Source: an uncultured Bacteroidales bacterium
GTDB taxonomy: Bacteria > Bacteroidota > Bacteroidia > Bacteroidales > UBA932
Assembly: GCA_900320185.1 (NCBI GenBank)
Contig: ONRD01000003.1
Location: 1-64,000, forward strand
DNA: 64,000 nt
Reading direction: 5' to 3'
Under the pieces are notes generated by a model. The model did no database searches, was not told the origin of the DNA, and saw only the letters and a list, made by a program, of their open reading frames with translations. Of the stretch, positions 35,338 to 43,882 are shown piece after piece; the stretch's first letter is position 1, and each line of letters opens with the position of its first letter. The position numbers and the translations under genes are program-made.

Positions 35338-36780
35338 TCAAGCAATAACTTCCTTGGTAAGGTCCCATGCTCCTCCGGCGGCGAAGACCGACTCGACGAG
35401 ACTGTCGTAGAACCCTGCCCTCTTGGCAAGGTCGAGCAGGTTGAAACGGAACCTCATGAGCTGGACTTTCGGGAACATGTCCTTTAACATCAGGCGCGTG
35501 ACTCCTATCATCGAAGGGTCGTAAGGGGCGCCGGCCGCCTTGAAGAGGGCCTGCATCTTCTCGAATGGGAACACCTGGGCCCGGAGCTTCTCCTTGAAGC
35601 CGGGCCAGCAAGCCTTTACCTTTTCGAGCTGGAGGCGGACCGTCTGCGCATCATCATATTTCTGGGTGATCTGGGTGTAGCCAAGCCTTGGAGCCGGGAA
35701 ATCCTTGAATATCTCAAGTGCACGCTGCTGTTCCTGCTCGAGGGTCGGCCAGAGCGAGACGCATTTTTCGACATCGACCGAGGTAAGGTCCATCTTCAGG
35801 AACTCGTCGAAGACGGCGCACATCGTCAAGGTTCCGATGGCGACCTGGAAACCGTGGGACTGAAGCTTTCCGTTGAACCGGAAATGGGTCATGTCGAGGA
35901 TATGGCTGAAAAGGTGGTCGCAGCACGAAGCCGGCCTGCTGGACTGTGCCGCCTGCATGGCTATGCCGCTGAGAGTCAAACCTTCGAACAGGTCGGCCAC
36001 AGCCTGCGGATCTCCGGATGCGGTTCCTTCCGGATTGGAAAGGAGGTCCACCAGGCAGTCCTGCAGGACATGCCATGCCGCAGGGATGATCGGCTCGGTA
36101 CCCAGGAGGTCCGCTATCATCCACTCCCCTCCCGCCGGAATCTTGGCCGCAAGGTCTGCATAACCGGCGGCGGTCATCTCCTTGGGTGCCGCCGCTATCA
36201 CATCGGTGTCGGCAACTATCGCCACCGGGGCGGGGCAGGAAAAGGTTTGCTTCGAATTCTGGTAGGAAATGGAAGCGCCGAACGACGAAAACCCGTCTAC
36301 CGAAGCTGCGGTCGGCAGGGAAAGATAGGACTGTGCGTGATGGTGGGAGCAGAGCTTGCAAAGGTCGTTTATGGTTCCGGACCCAACCGAAACCGCAACG
36401 AAGCAGTCATCCGAGAAGGGCCTGAATGCCTTGGCTGCATCCGCCTCAATGTGGTTTTCATCGTTCTCGATGGCTTTCGCGGCATCGAAATCTCCCTCGA
36501 TGACCTTGTCGACCATTTCGACGTACTTCCATTCTGCGTGGAATTCCTTCTTGCCGATGACATATTCAGCAGTGTCGATTCCCGCTTCCCTGAAGAGGGC
36601 GCAGACCCTTTTTCCAAGGATGGGCCAAGTGTTGACGTCGGCCACTATCACAGCCTTCCTGCCCGGAAACCATTTGCTGAACACGGAGGGAGCCTTTTCG
36701 CTTGCTCCCCTCCCCATCTCGAAAACCTTGGTGTCGGTGGCAACTTCGAGCGCCTTCGCTATCCTCTGCTTTGAATCCAT
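35338..36780 (-). CDS. sn-Glycerol-1-phosphate dehydrogenase (AraM/EgsA-like)
   Basis: Interconverts dihydroxyacetone phosphate and sn-glycerol 1-phosphate with NAD(P)H; G1P is the backbone of archaeal lipids and of rare bacterial prenylglycerol lipids. The 480-residue product is of the iron-type alcohol dehydrogenase fold: SVGSGTINDLCK near residue 130, PTAASVDGFSS and DDLxAK-like GYADLAAKI near 205, and a C-terminal helical domain longer than in B. subtilis AraM (394 aa). It lies 4 bp after glyS and 11 bp before the GDPD gene. Metal ligands at about Asp, His and His positions appear present (HGFQVAIGTL). Confidence 0.88.
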   Translation of the reverse strand: MDSKQRIAKALEVATDTKVFEMGRGASEKAPSVFSKWFPGRKAVIVADVNTWPILGKRVCALFREAGIDTAEYVIGKKEFHAEWKYVEMVDKVIEGDFDAAKAIENDENHIEADAAKAFRPFSDDCFVAVSVGSGTINDLCKLCSHHHAQSYLSLPTAASVDGFSSFGASISYQNSKQTFSCPAPVAIVADTDVIAAAPKEMTAAGYADLAAKIPAGGEWMIADLLGTEPIIPAAWHVLQDCLVDLLSNPEGTASGDPQAVADLFEGLTLSGIAMQAAQSSRPASCCDHLFSHILDMTHFRFNGKLQSHGFQVAIGTLTMCAVFDEFLKMDLTSVDVEKCVSLWPTLEQEQQRALEIFKDFPAPRLGYTQITQKYDDAQTVRLQLEKVKACWPGFKEKLRAQVFPFEKMQALFKAAGAPYDPSMIGVTRLMLKDMFPKVQLMRFRFNLLDLAKRAGFYDSLVESVFAAGGAWDLTKEVIA

Positions 36781-36784
36781 GTGC

Positions 36785-38323
36785 CTAGAGGGTCCTGAGA
36801 AGATTGTTCATGTTGACTTCCTTGTCGATGACGGCGCGGAGCTCGGCTACCGGAATCCTTCTCTGCTCCATGGAATCCCTTTCGCGCAGGGTGACGCAAC
36901 CGTCGTTGAGCGACTCGTGGTCGATGGTGACGCAGAAAGGCGTACCGACGGCATCCTGGCGGCGATACCTCTTGCCTATGGAATCCTTGGGATCATACTG
37001 GCACTTGAAGTCGAACTTCAGTTCGTTCATCACGTCCTGGGCCATCTCGGGCAAGCCGTCCTTGTTGACCAGGGGCAGCACGGCGCACTTGACGGGAGCA
37101 AGGGGCGCAGGAATGCTGAGCACAACCCTTGTCTCGCCGTTTTCCAGCTTCTCGTTCTTATAGGAGTGGCTCAGGACGGCAAGGAACATGCGGTCGACTC
37201 CGATGGAGGTCTCGACGCAGTAAGGGACGTAGCTTTCGGAGGTCTCTGGGTCGTAGTACTGGATCTTCTTTCCGGACAGCCTCTGGTGGTTGCCAAGGTC
37301 GAAGTCGGTACGGGAATGGATTCCCTCCAGCTCCTTGAAACCGAACGGGAAGTTGAATTCGATGTCGGTAGCGGCGTTGGCATAATGGGCCAGCTTCTCG
37401 TGGTCATGGAAGCGGTAGTTCTCTGCGCCCATGCCAAGGTTGACGTGCCATTTCATTCGGGTCTCCTTCCACTTCCTGAACCATTCCATCTCGGTGCCGG
37501 GACGGCAGAAGAACTCCATCTCCATCTGCTCGAACTCCCTCATCCTGAATATGAACTGGCGGGCGACGATTTCATTCCTAAAGGCCTTTCCGATCTGGGC
37601 GATGCCGAAAGGAATCTTCATCCTGCCGGTCTTCTGCACGTTGAGATATTCAACGAATATGCCCTGTGCCGTCTCGGGACGCAGGTAGATCCTGTCGTCC
37701 GCGTCGCCGGTGTTGCTGATCTGGGTGGAGAACATAAGGTTGAACTGGCGCACGTCGGTCCAGTTGGCGGTGCCCGAGATAGGGTCGACTATCCCGCAGT
37801 CGATGATGATCTGGCGGTATTCCTTAAGGTCGTTGGCGGCCTCCGCGGCGACATAGCGGCCATGGACCTCGTCGTACTTGGCCTTCTCGCGGAGGATGTT
37901 GGGGTTGGTCTGGCGGAACTTCTCTTCGTCGAAGGCGTCCCCGAACCGTTTGCGTCCCTTCTCCACTTCCTTGTTCATCTTCTCCTCGATCTTCCCGAGG
38001 TAGTCTTCGATGAGGTTGTCCGCACGGTAGCGCTTCTTCGAGTCCTTGTTGTCGATCAGGGGATCGTTGAACGCCGCGACATGTCCGGACGCGACCCAAG
38101 TCTTGGGATGCATGAACACGCAGGTGTCAACGCCTGCGATGTTCTCGTTGAGCCGGGTCATGGCATTCCACCAGTATTGCTTGATGTTGTTCTTGAGTTC
38201 AACTCCCATCTGGCCATAGTCGTACACGGCTGCCAGTCCATCATAAATCTCGCTTGAAGGGAATATGAATCCATATTCCTTGCAGTGCGCTACAAGCACC
38301 TTGAACAGTTCGTCCTGAGTCAT
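36785..38323 (-). CDS. glyS: Glycine-tRNA ligase (dimeric, single-chain type)
   Basis: Charges tRNA-Gly with glycine in the cytoplasm. The 512-residue class II synthetase begins MTQDELFKVLVAHCKEYGFIFPSSEIYDGLAAVYDYG. It has the RPETAQGIFVEYLNV motif-2 region, FRNEIVARQFIFRMREFEQMEMEFF, and a C-terminal anticodon-binding domain with LAPVKCAVLPLV. It is the eukaryote-like alpha2 form, not the alpha2beta2 form. It is first gene of the operon with G1P dehydrogenase (4 bp gap). A TAAATTTG box lies 39 bp upstream. Confidence 0.96.
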   Translation of the reverse strand: MTQDELFKVLVAHCKEYGFIFPSSEIYDGLAAVYDYGQMGVELKNNIKQYWWNAMTRLNENIAGVDTCVFMHPKTWVASGHVAAFNDPLIDNKDSKKRYRADNLIEDYLGKIEEKMNKEVEKGRKRFGDAFDEEKFRQTNPNILREKAKYDEVHGRYVAAEAANDLKEYRQIIIDCGIVDPISGTANWTDVRQFNLMFSTQISNTGDADDRIYLRPETAQGIFVEYLNVQKTGRMKIPFGIAQIGKAFRNEIVARQFIFRMREFEQMEMEFFCRPGTEMEWFRKWKETRMKWHVNLGMGAENYRFHDHEKLAHYANAATDIEFNFPFGFKELEGIHSRTDFDLGNHQRLSGKKIQYYDPETSESYVPYCVETSIGVDRMFLAVLSHSYKNEKLENGETRVVLSIPAPLAPVKCAVLPLVNKDGLPEMAQDVMNELKFDFKCQYDPKDSIGKRYRRQDAVGTPFCVTIDHESLNDGCVTLRERDSMEQRRIPVAELRAVIDKEVNMNNLLRTL

Positions 38324-38362
38324 ATTATTTCAGTTCTATTGGTTTCGGATCATTCCAATCCG

Positions 38363-38370
38363 CAAATTTA
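38363..38370 (-). promoter_or_regulatory. -7 box for the glyS operon
   Basis: TAAATTTG on the minus strand, 39 nt before the glyS ATG. Confidence 0.55.
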
Positions 38371-38410
38371 ATCATTTATGGGTTTTCCTTGAACACGAAA
38401 AGCCCCGGAT

Positions 38411-39748
38411 TTACTCGAACATGAAAGAACCTATGGAGAAAAGGTCCTCATCTTCCTTTCCCTGGAAGCGTATCCGTACAGTAGTGAGCCCCTCAGGCGC
38501 CGCCTCGACGGGTACCTCCATGGTGATGGAATGGCGCCCGTCCCCTTCAGGCACATCGAACTGCGCTATCGGAGCGCCATAGAGGAAGTCCCGGTAAACA
38601 ATGATCCGGCCTCCGGCCTTGGGACAGACCGATATCTTCATCTTCGCCGGTTTCCGGCTGAAATAGAAGTGTTTCCATGAAGCCGTGTCGTTGTTCCTGA
38701 TGGCAGAGAGTGCGAATGTACGGTCAATCCTGACATGGCCCGTCAGGTAGCATGCGCGGCCTGCCACCTTGCTTTCTTCCATTCCGGCGAAAGGGTCCAG
38801 CGGCTTTCCGGCGCCGGTGGAAGTCATCTCGACTTCCGGTATCGATCCGTCGGGAAGGAACGCTATGGGTTCGATGCAGGTGTTGCGCATGGCGTTCGAG
38901 CCGCAGGAAGACCTGTGATAGAACACATACCACCGGCCGTTGAATTCGGCGACGGAACCGTGGTTGTTCCAGACAGCAGGGTCGCTGCCGAAATTGTCGA
39001 CGATAACCCCCCGGTACTTATAAGGTCCGGTGATGCAGTCGGAGGTGGCGTAGCCTATGCAGGTCGGCATCCCGCGGCGGCTGATGTCGGCGAAGGCAAG
39101 GTAATAGGTCCCGTTGCGCTTGAACACCTGGATGCCCTCATGGAAATGATGCTCCGCTTCAGTGATTATCCCGTCCTTGAAGGTGGACATGTCGAGGCTT
39201 CGCATGTCCGGATTGAGTTTCGCGCACTTTGCGGAAAACTGTCCCCAGAACATCCATGCCTGCCCGTCATCGTCGATGAAGACCGAAGGGTCGATCTGGC
39301 CGGCCCCTTCCACGGGCCTCCCGTCCAGGAACGGGCCGTAAGGGCTGTCGCTTACCGCGGTGCCCTCCACGTTGCGGCTGCCGCTCTGGGAATAGAAGAG
39401 ATAGTACTTTCCGTCCTTTTCGATGCAGTCCGGAGCGTAGAGAAGTTCATCGTTGTAGGGAACCTCCTTTGAGGAAAACGACCCGGCCCCGGTCCAGTGC
39501 ACCATGTCGGAGGTCGAAAAGACGTCGTACCTCTTCGAGCAATAATAGGAGGGACTCTCGTCCCTTGACCCGTAGATGAAAAGCCTCTCCCCTCCTTCCG
39601 TCTTCCAGACCCTTGCCTGCGGATCCGAATTGTAAGCCCAGCCCATGAACACCGGATTCTGGGCCAAGGAAACCGTCTCCGCCCAAAACGCCGACACTGC
39701 CATGGCACAGGCGACGGCGGCAAACCTCAACATATCCAATCTTTTCAT
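38411..39748 (-). CDS. Secreted GH43-family glycosidase
   Basis: Five-bladed beta-propeller glycosidase, probably an arabinofuranosidase or xylosidase on plant hemicellulose. Signal peptide region at residues 1-29. Catalytic features: NSDPQARVW (about 40-48, general base Asp), IDPSVFIDDDG (Asp, about 151-161) and HFHEGIQVFKRNGTYYL (general acid Glu, about 201-217). The C-terminal 120 residues form a CBM6-like beta-sandwich (for example SWKHFYFSRKPAKMKI). 445 residues. It has no SusCD pair next to it; 87 bp separate it from glyS and 58 bp from the DUF389 gene. Confidence 0.86.
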   Translation of the reverse strand: MKRLDMLRFAAVACAMAVSAFWAETVSLAQNPVFMGWAYNSDPQARVWKTEGGERLFIYGSRDESPSYYCSKRYDVFSTSDMVHWTGAGSFSSKEVPYNDELLYAPDCIEKDGKYYLFYSQSGSRNVEGTAVSDSPYGPFLDGRPVEGAGQIDPSVFIDDDGQAWMFWGQFSAKCAKLNPDMRSLDMSTFKDGIITEAEHHFHEGIQVFKRNGTYYLAFADISRRGMPTCIGYATSDCITGPYKYRGVIVDNFGSDPAVWNNHGSVAEFNGRWYVFYHRSSCGSNAMRNTCIEPIAFLPDGSIPEVEMTSTGAGKPLDPFAGMEESKVAGRACYLTGHVRIDRTFALSAIRNNDTASWKHFYFSRKPAKMKISVCPKAGGRIIVYRDFLYGAPIAQFDVPEGDGRHSITMEVPVEAAPEGLTTVRIRFQGKEDEDLFSIGSFMFE

Positions 39749-39806
39749 ATCCGTAATTGACCGTTGTGTATTTTACTGCAAACCAAAAACTTCCACTCAG
39801 CCCGGC

Positions 39807-41153
39807 TTACCTGGCTCCGGCTACATTGTGAACCACTACAGTCGAATCCTCGAGGCGTAGACGGAGCCACTGCCGGACCTTGTCCTGACTGGCGGCAGGA
39901 AGGGCCTTGTCGGTGTACAACAGTACCACGGTACAGTCCCTTACCTTCAGGCTGTCATCGACCGTGGCGCCTTTTGCAATGGACAAGTCCTTGACCTCAG
40001 GACAGTTGAAGCGAACCTCCTTGGCAAGTTTCGGGTAGTCCAGACTCTCTCCCTTCAAGCGGAGGACCGCATCTTCGAGTTCCCCTATCCTTGCATCCTT
40101 CTTCGCCAATTCGTCTTCCGAACGTTCGTATATTCCCTTGAGGATGTTGTCCGCGGTCTTGTCCACCACTCCGAAATCCTGCTCCTTTACGACAAGATGC
40201 GAAGTGTCTATCCCATGGAGCCGGGCCGATTCGACAAGAGACCCGAGTTCCTCCTCCGTCATCTTGTTTCCCGCATAATAGACCTCCACCCTGCGGGGGC
40301 GGCCCTCCAGGATCTTGTAGTCGTAGATGTAGCCCTTGCTTGAATTCTTGTTCTCATGGATGAAGCTCTGGACGTTCCTCTCGAAATTGTTCTCCCCCAC
40401 CATCTTGATCGCGCTCCAGATGCTGGGCACCGAAACGGCCAGGATCACCGCGGTCATGATCAGCCTGACTTTCTTCGCCTTGGATTCTTCAGTGAACTCC
40501 ACTTCCTTGAACCTCAAGTATTTAGTCATCACATAAGTGGCGATGATAATGAATATGCTGTTGATAGCGAACAAGAATATCGCTCCGAGGAAGAATCTCA
40601 TGTCTGCCTTGGCAAGGCCAAAACCGGCTGTGCACAACGGCGGCATCAGTGCGGTAGCGATGGCGACACCGGATATTACCGTCCCTTTCTCCTTGCGGCT
40701 TGTCTCAAGGATTCCTGCAAGACCGCCGAATAGGGCTATGAGGACATCGAATATGGTAGGGCGCGTCCTCGCCTGGAGCTCGGTCGGATTCACGAGATTC
40801 AACGGAGACAGAAGGAAATAGACAAAGGAAGCGGCGAGGCTCACCAGGACCATGACCAGGAAATTCCTGAGGCTTTCCTTGAGCAGCTTCATGTCATTGG
40901 TGCCAAGCGCAAGGCCGATTCCCATGATAGGCCCCATCAGGGGCGAGATGAGCATCGCTCCGATTATGACCGCCGTCGAATTGATGTTCAGTCCGACGGA
41001 AGCGATGATCACGGAAAAAGCAAGGATCCACACGTTGGGGCCCTTGAACCAGATGCTGGTCTTAATGTGGCGGGAGGCCATCTCCGTGTCTATCTGGTCG
41101 CCGATGTTCACCACACCCTTGAACCAGAGCCGAAACTGATCGAAACTAGCCAT
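39807..41153 (-). CDS. DUF389-family membrane protein
   Basis: Uncharacterised inner-membrane family (TIGR00341-like). The 448-residue product has about six membrane helices between residues 40 and 250 (for example VWILAFSVIIASVGLNINST, AVIIGAMLISPLMGPIMGIG), including the conserved MLISPLMGPI and ATALMPPLCTAGFG motifs. A 200-residue soluble C-terminal domain follows, with a charged helical segment near 345. A TAAATTTG box lies only 4 nt from the ATG. No partner gene is evident. Confidence 0.88.
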   Translation of the reverse strand: MASFDQFRLWFKGVVNIGDQIDTEMASRHIKTSIWFKGPNVWILAFSVIIASVGLNINSTAVIIGAMLISPLMGPIMGIGLALGTNDMKLLKESLRNFLVMVLVSLAASFVYFLLSPLNLVNPTELQARTRPTIFDVLIALFGGLAGILETSRKEKGTVISGVAIATALMPPLCTAGFGLAKADMRFFLGAIFLFAINSIFIIIATYVMTKYLRFKEVEFTEESKAKKVRLIMTAVILAVSVPSIWSAIKMVGENNFERNVQSFIHENKNSSKGYIYDYKILEGRPRRVEVYYAGNKMTEEELGSLVESARLHGIDTSHLVVKEQDFGVVDKTADNILKGIYERSEDELAKKDARIGELEDAVLRLKGESLDYPKLAKEVRFNCPEVKDLSIAKGATVDDSLKVRDCTVVLLYTDKALPAASQDKVRQWLRLRLEDSTVVVHNVAGAR

Positions 41154-41157
41154 GGTA

Positions 41158-41165
41158 CAAATTTA
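41158..41165 (-). promoter_or_regulatory. -7 box 4 nt before the DUF389 start codon
   Basis: TAAATTTG, then TACC, then ATG on the minus strand. This implies a leaderless or nearly leaderless mRNA. Confidence 0.6.
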
Positions 41166-41237
41166 AAAATTTCTAATTTGCCGCACTATTACGGCTGTCA
41201 TTCCTTCGGCGGCGGCTTTCCTGCCCGGCGCGCGCAC

Positions 41238-42677
41238 TCAGCCGCGGAACCTCTTGCGTGGCGCGAAAGAGAAGGTTTCCTGGACTTGTCCGGTCCTTAT
41301 GTTGTGCACCGTGACCTGGAGCTTCCCTCCCTTGACTTCTCCTTCAACCACCGTAGGATAGTTCTTTTCCCCGAATTCAGGGCCGCCTCCTACTATCTGC
41401 GCCCACCTGCGCCCTTCGGCAGGGGGATCGAAGCGGTACTGATGCTGGTGGGCGGTTATGACCAGCTGGCATCCTGCCTTGTCAAGCAGCGGCCCCCAAA
41501 GGTTGGCGCAAGTACGCTGCCAGATGGCGAAATCATGCTTGTAGCGGGGATCCGTATCGTCCGGGGCGATGTCGCCCGGATTGCTTTCGGGATTGTCGTC
41601 AAACAAGGGAATATGGCAGAATGCGACCAGGAAGGGAGCGGAAGAGATGTCCTTTCTCTTAAGGACATCCTTGAGCCACACGGTCTGGGCCTTCCTGTAC
41701 GATTCGCTTGTGAAAAGACCGGCGAACCGGGGATTTGTGTCCATCTTGTCCTCGGCCGTGTCGAGTCCTATAAGGGCGACTTTCCCCATCCGGACAGCGA
41801 AATTGCGTCCGAGGTCCCAGTCCCGAGGGTCCCTCTCCTCCGGCTGGCGGAACATCCAGAGGTTTTCCATATGGCGGTTCGCCATGCCGCGGGAATCGTG
41901 GTTGCCGGGACAGAAAAGGTAAGGCGTGTCAGCGGCATAGTCCTTTCTCTGCACTTCGGGATCAAGGAATATCCTGACCTGGGAATCTATCGTCTCTTCG
42001 ACATTGGTCGCATCGCCGTTCCATATGACGCACGAAGGAGAAAGCTCCGCAAGCTTGTTGAACGTAGGGTCTATGGCCTTCCAGCGGGCATGTGTATCGT
42101 TTATCACGCAGAAATGGGCCTCCGCGTCCTTACCGGCGGTGGTAAAACTGTGTATGGTCTGGTCCTCTTCGTTTCCGAGCACCTTCATGTCGTACCCTCC
42201 GCCATAATGGATCCGGTCCGCCCCGACCTTGTAGTAATACTTCGTAGCCGGCTTGAGTCCGGTCAGCCGGACCTGTATGACCTTATCGCTTATCGCCGTG
42301 ACCCTGTAGCCGCCGCACAGAACCTTCCTGGCGTCGCTCAGGTCCGGTTTCTCCCCTACCAGCACATATCCGTTGGCAAGGGAACCGACGGCGAAAGCCA
42401 CACCCATCGAGGTTTCCGCATAGTTCTGAAGCATCGGAGCCGATGTTATCAGTTTCCCCTCCCCTTCCGGAACTTCCGGTGAGGTATATTCACCGACGCC
42501 GTCCGGCTGGTCTTGTCCGCGCAACGACTCCGGCTGGTCTTGTCCACTCTGCGCCTCCGGCTGGTCTTGTCCACTCTGCGCCTCCGGCTGAAACCTCTGG
42601 GCCGCCTTCAGGGCGTTCGATGCGCCCGCAGCGGCTACCATGATGGCCGTACTCTTGATAAAAGCCCTTCTTTTCAT
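41238..42677 (-). CDS. Tat-exported metallophosphoesterase (purple-acid-phosphatase-like)
   Basis: Phosphoesterase exported folded. The N-terminus MKRRAFIKSTAIMVAAAGAS has the twin-arginine motif. Residues 30-56 contain a nine-residue repeat (QDQPEAQSG) encoded by a 27-bp tandem repeat at 42503-42590. A fibronectin-III-like domain (LTGLKPATKYYYKVGA) precedes the phosphatase domain, whose metal motifs are NDTHA, NGDATN, GNHDSRG, FCHIPLF and AHQHQY. 479 residues. The 5' leader consists of a 22-bp minisatellite, so expression may vary with repeat number. The downstream DUF389 gene has its own promoter. Confidence 0.85.
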   Translation of the reverse strand: MKRRAFIKSTAIMVAAAGASNALKAAQRFQPEAQSGQDQPEAQSGQDQPESLRGQDQPDGVGEYTSPEVPEGEGKLITSAPMLQNYAETSMGVAFAVGSLANGYVLVGEKPDLSDARKVLCGGYRVTAISDKVIQVRLTGLKPATKYYYKVGADRIHYGGGYDMKVLGNEEDQTIHSFTTAGKDAEAHFCVINDTHARWKAIDPTFNKLAELSPSCVIWNGDATNVEETIDSQVRIFLDPEVQRKDYAADTPYLFCPGNHDSRGMANRHMENLWMFRQPEERDPRDWDLGRNFAVRMGKVALIGLDTAEDKMDTNPRFAGLFTSESYRKAQTVWLKDVLKRKDISSAPFLVAFCHIPLFDDNPESNPGDIAPDDTDPRYKHDFAIWQRTCANLWGPLLDKAGCQLVITAHQHQYRFDPPAEGRRWAQIVGGGPEFGEKNYPTVVEGEVKGGKLQVTVHNIRTGQVQETFSFAPRKRFRG

Positions 42678-42895
42678 ATCTTGTCTTAAAAATACTCTTC
42701 CCTTGTAAAATATTCTTCCCTTGTCTTGAAACTACTCTTCCAAGACCATTCTTCCAATGCCTTGGAGCCATTCTTCCCCTGTCATGGAAGCACTATTTCC
42801 CTGCCTTGGAGCCATTCTTCCCCTGCCTTGGAAGAATTCTTCCCCTGTCATGGAAGCACTATTTCCCTGCCTTGGAGCCATTCTTCCCCTGCAAT
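42678..42895 (-). repeat. 22-bp minisatellite in the leader of the Tat phosphatase gene
   Basis: Read on the minus strand, about ten units start with CAGGGGAAGAATGG-CTCCAAGG or a variant. CAGGGAAATAGTGC-TTCCATGA alternates with it, so pairs and triplets repeat at 44 and 66 bp. Units nearest the gene are more decayed. Several units contain short palindromes such as GGAAGAATTCTTCC. The array ends about 10 bp before the ATG at 42677. There are no unique spacers, so it is not a CRISPR. Confidence 0.8.
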
Positions 42896-43045
42896 ATACG
42901 AAAATCCTATGGATTTCCGCAGGCATCCTCCATGGCTTTCCCGAAAAACCAAAGCGCAGAAAGAGCAAAAAGGCCGATTGCATTAGATTTATTCCATAGT
43001 TTTAGTCTGCGGCGTTACGCTTGCGGGTACAACTAATCTATCTTC

Positions 43046-43120
43046 CTGCATGGGATTATCTACCATCATACTGCATGGGGCCATATACCATCGTGCGGTA
43101 TGGGACATTCGGCTATCGCA
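43046..43120. repeat. Three 25-bp degenerate tandem repeats
   Basis: Units at 43046, 43071 and 43096 begin CTGCATGGG, CTGCATGGG and CGGTATGGG and each ends with a (C/T)ACCATC or CTATCG segment. They lie in a gap without genes. Confidence 0.55.
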
Positions 43121-43129
43121 CGGATAGTC

Positions 43130-43301
43130 TTTTTCAAATAGCTAACACGCTCTAAAAAGATAAACTCCTCATTATTAATATATTACAAATCGGCGGCGTG
43201 TGAAGGTACCTCCAAAAAACGTCCACTTAACACGCCATCAAAACTTAACGCATTGATTTACAACCCATAACAAAAGCCAAGCGTGTTAGCTACTTGAAAA
43301 T
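43130..43301. mobile_element. MITE-like element with 22-bp terminal inverted repeats
   Basis: TTTTTCAAATAGCTAACACG-CT at 43130-43151 matches the reverse complement of 43280-43301 with two mismatches. The 172-bp element is AT-rich compared with its surroundings and contains a second, shorter inverted repeat (GGCGTGT near 43195 and ACACGCC near 43240). It encodes nothing. No target duplication is certain. It resembles a non-autonomous element or the ends of a deleted insertion sequence. Confidence 0.5.
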
Positions 43302-43391
43302 GTGGGTTTAGCCAAGGACGACTTCTCCATCGCCACCTACCTCAAGGCATTCGGGGATGCCGCCTATGAGCCCTTTAAAGGATGGCTCTGA
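43290..43391 (+). pseudogene. C-terminal fragment of an unidentified gene next to the inverted repeat
   Basis: An open frame beginning at the right arm of the inverted repeat reads VGLAKDDFSIATYLKAFGDA and ends in EPFKGWL before a TGA at 43389. The residue pattern looks like real protein, but there is no start codon or upstream part. It is probably the leftover 3' end of a gene removed when the repeat element arrived. I do not recognise the family. Confidence 0.35.
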
Positions 43392-43882
43392 AAAGCATGG
43401 ACAAAAGAGAAAGGAATATGCCTGAGTTAAAGGGGCCATCCACAAAAACCGGCCTCCAGCGTGGATGACTCGGGCAGGCAGGGGCTGCCCACAAAAAAGC
43501 CAGGAGCCGGTCCCCTCGAGGCGCGGCGGCTAGAACACGGCTGGCCGCGGGTGGGCAAGCAGCCTGCCCGTTGGCCGGATCTGCGGACTGGCGGAACTAT
43601 CAGGCCGGGCTGCGTGTCGGAGCAGTCTATTGAAGTTGTCTGACGGAGTTGACTGCCAAATGGCCTGCCGGAGCAGTCCGTTGAAGCTGTCTAACGGAAC
43701 TGCGTGCCGGAGCTGTCTGGCGGCACAGTCTGCAGAGTTGTATGCCGGAGCTCGAAACCAGGTGCGACGGCTACAAGACGTGCAGCCGCGGGTGGCCAGG
43801 GTCCTCTTGGCAACACCGCTTCAACCCAGCATAACCGCATGGCTCCATCCAAGGCAGACTACTACGCGGTCCCCCGGGGGTA
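43392..43882. other. GC-rich gap with degenerate repeats, no convincing gene
   Basis: About 490 bp. A 51-bp unit starting (C/G)GGAGCAGTC is repeated at about 43619 and 43670, and again partly near 43710. An inverted, diverged copy of the 15.6-kb repeat family covers 43783-43853 (the core reads GCCGCGGGTGGCCAGGGTCC). Open frames here are short, overlap each other and have no family resemblance. Confidence 0.55.
43783..43853 (-). repeat. Diverged copy of the GC-rich intergenic repeat family
   Basis: The reverse complement has GATGGAGCC, GCGGTGTTG and GAGGACCCTGGCCACCCGCG in the same order as the two units near 15.6-15.8 kb. Confidence 0.65.

Noticed and set aside
42678-42895. CRISPR array
   Set aside because: Units are contiguous 22-mers with no unique spacers and no cas genes nearby.
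42726-42986. Open frame encoding repeats of LEPFFPCHGSTISLPWSH on the plus strand
   Set aside because: It is the translation of the 22-bp minisatellite. All three plus-strand frames across the array are open because of the repeat, and the product has no family resemblance or start context.
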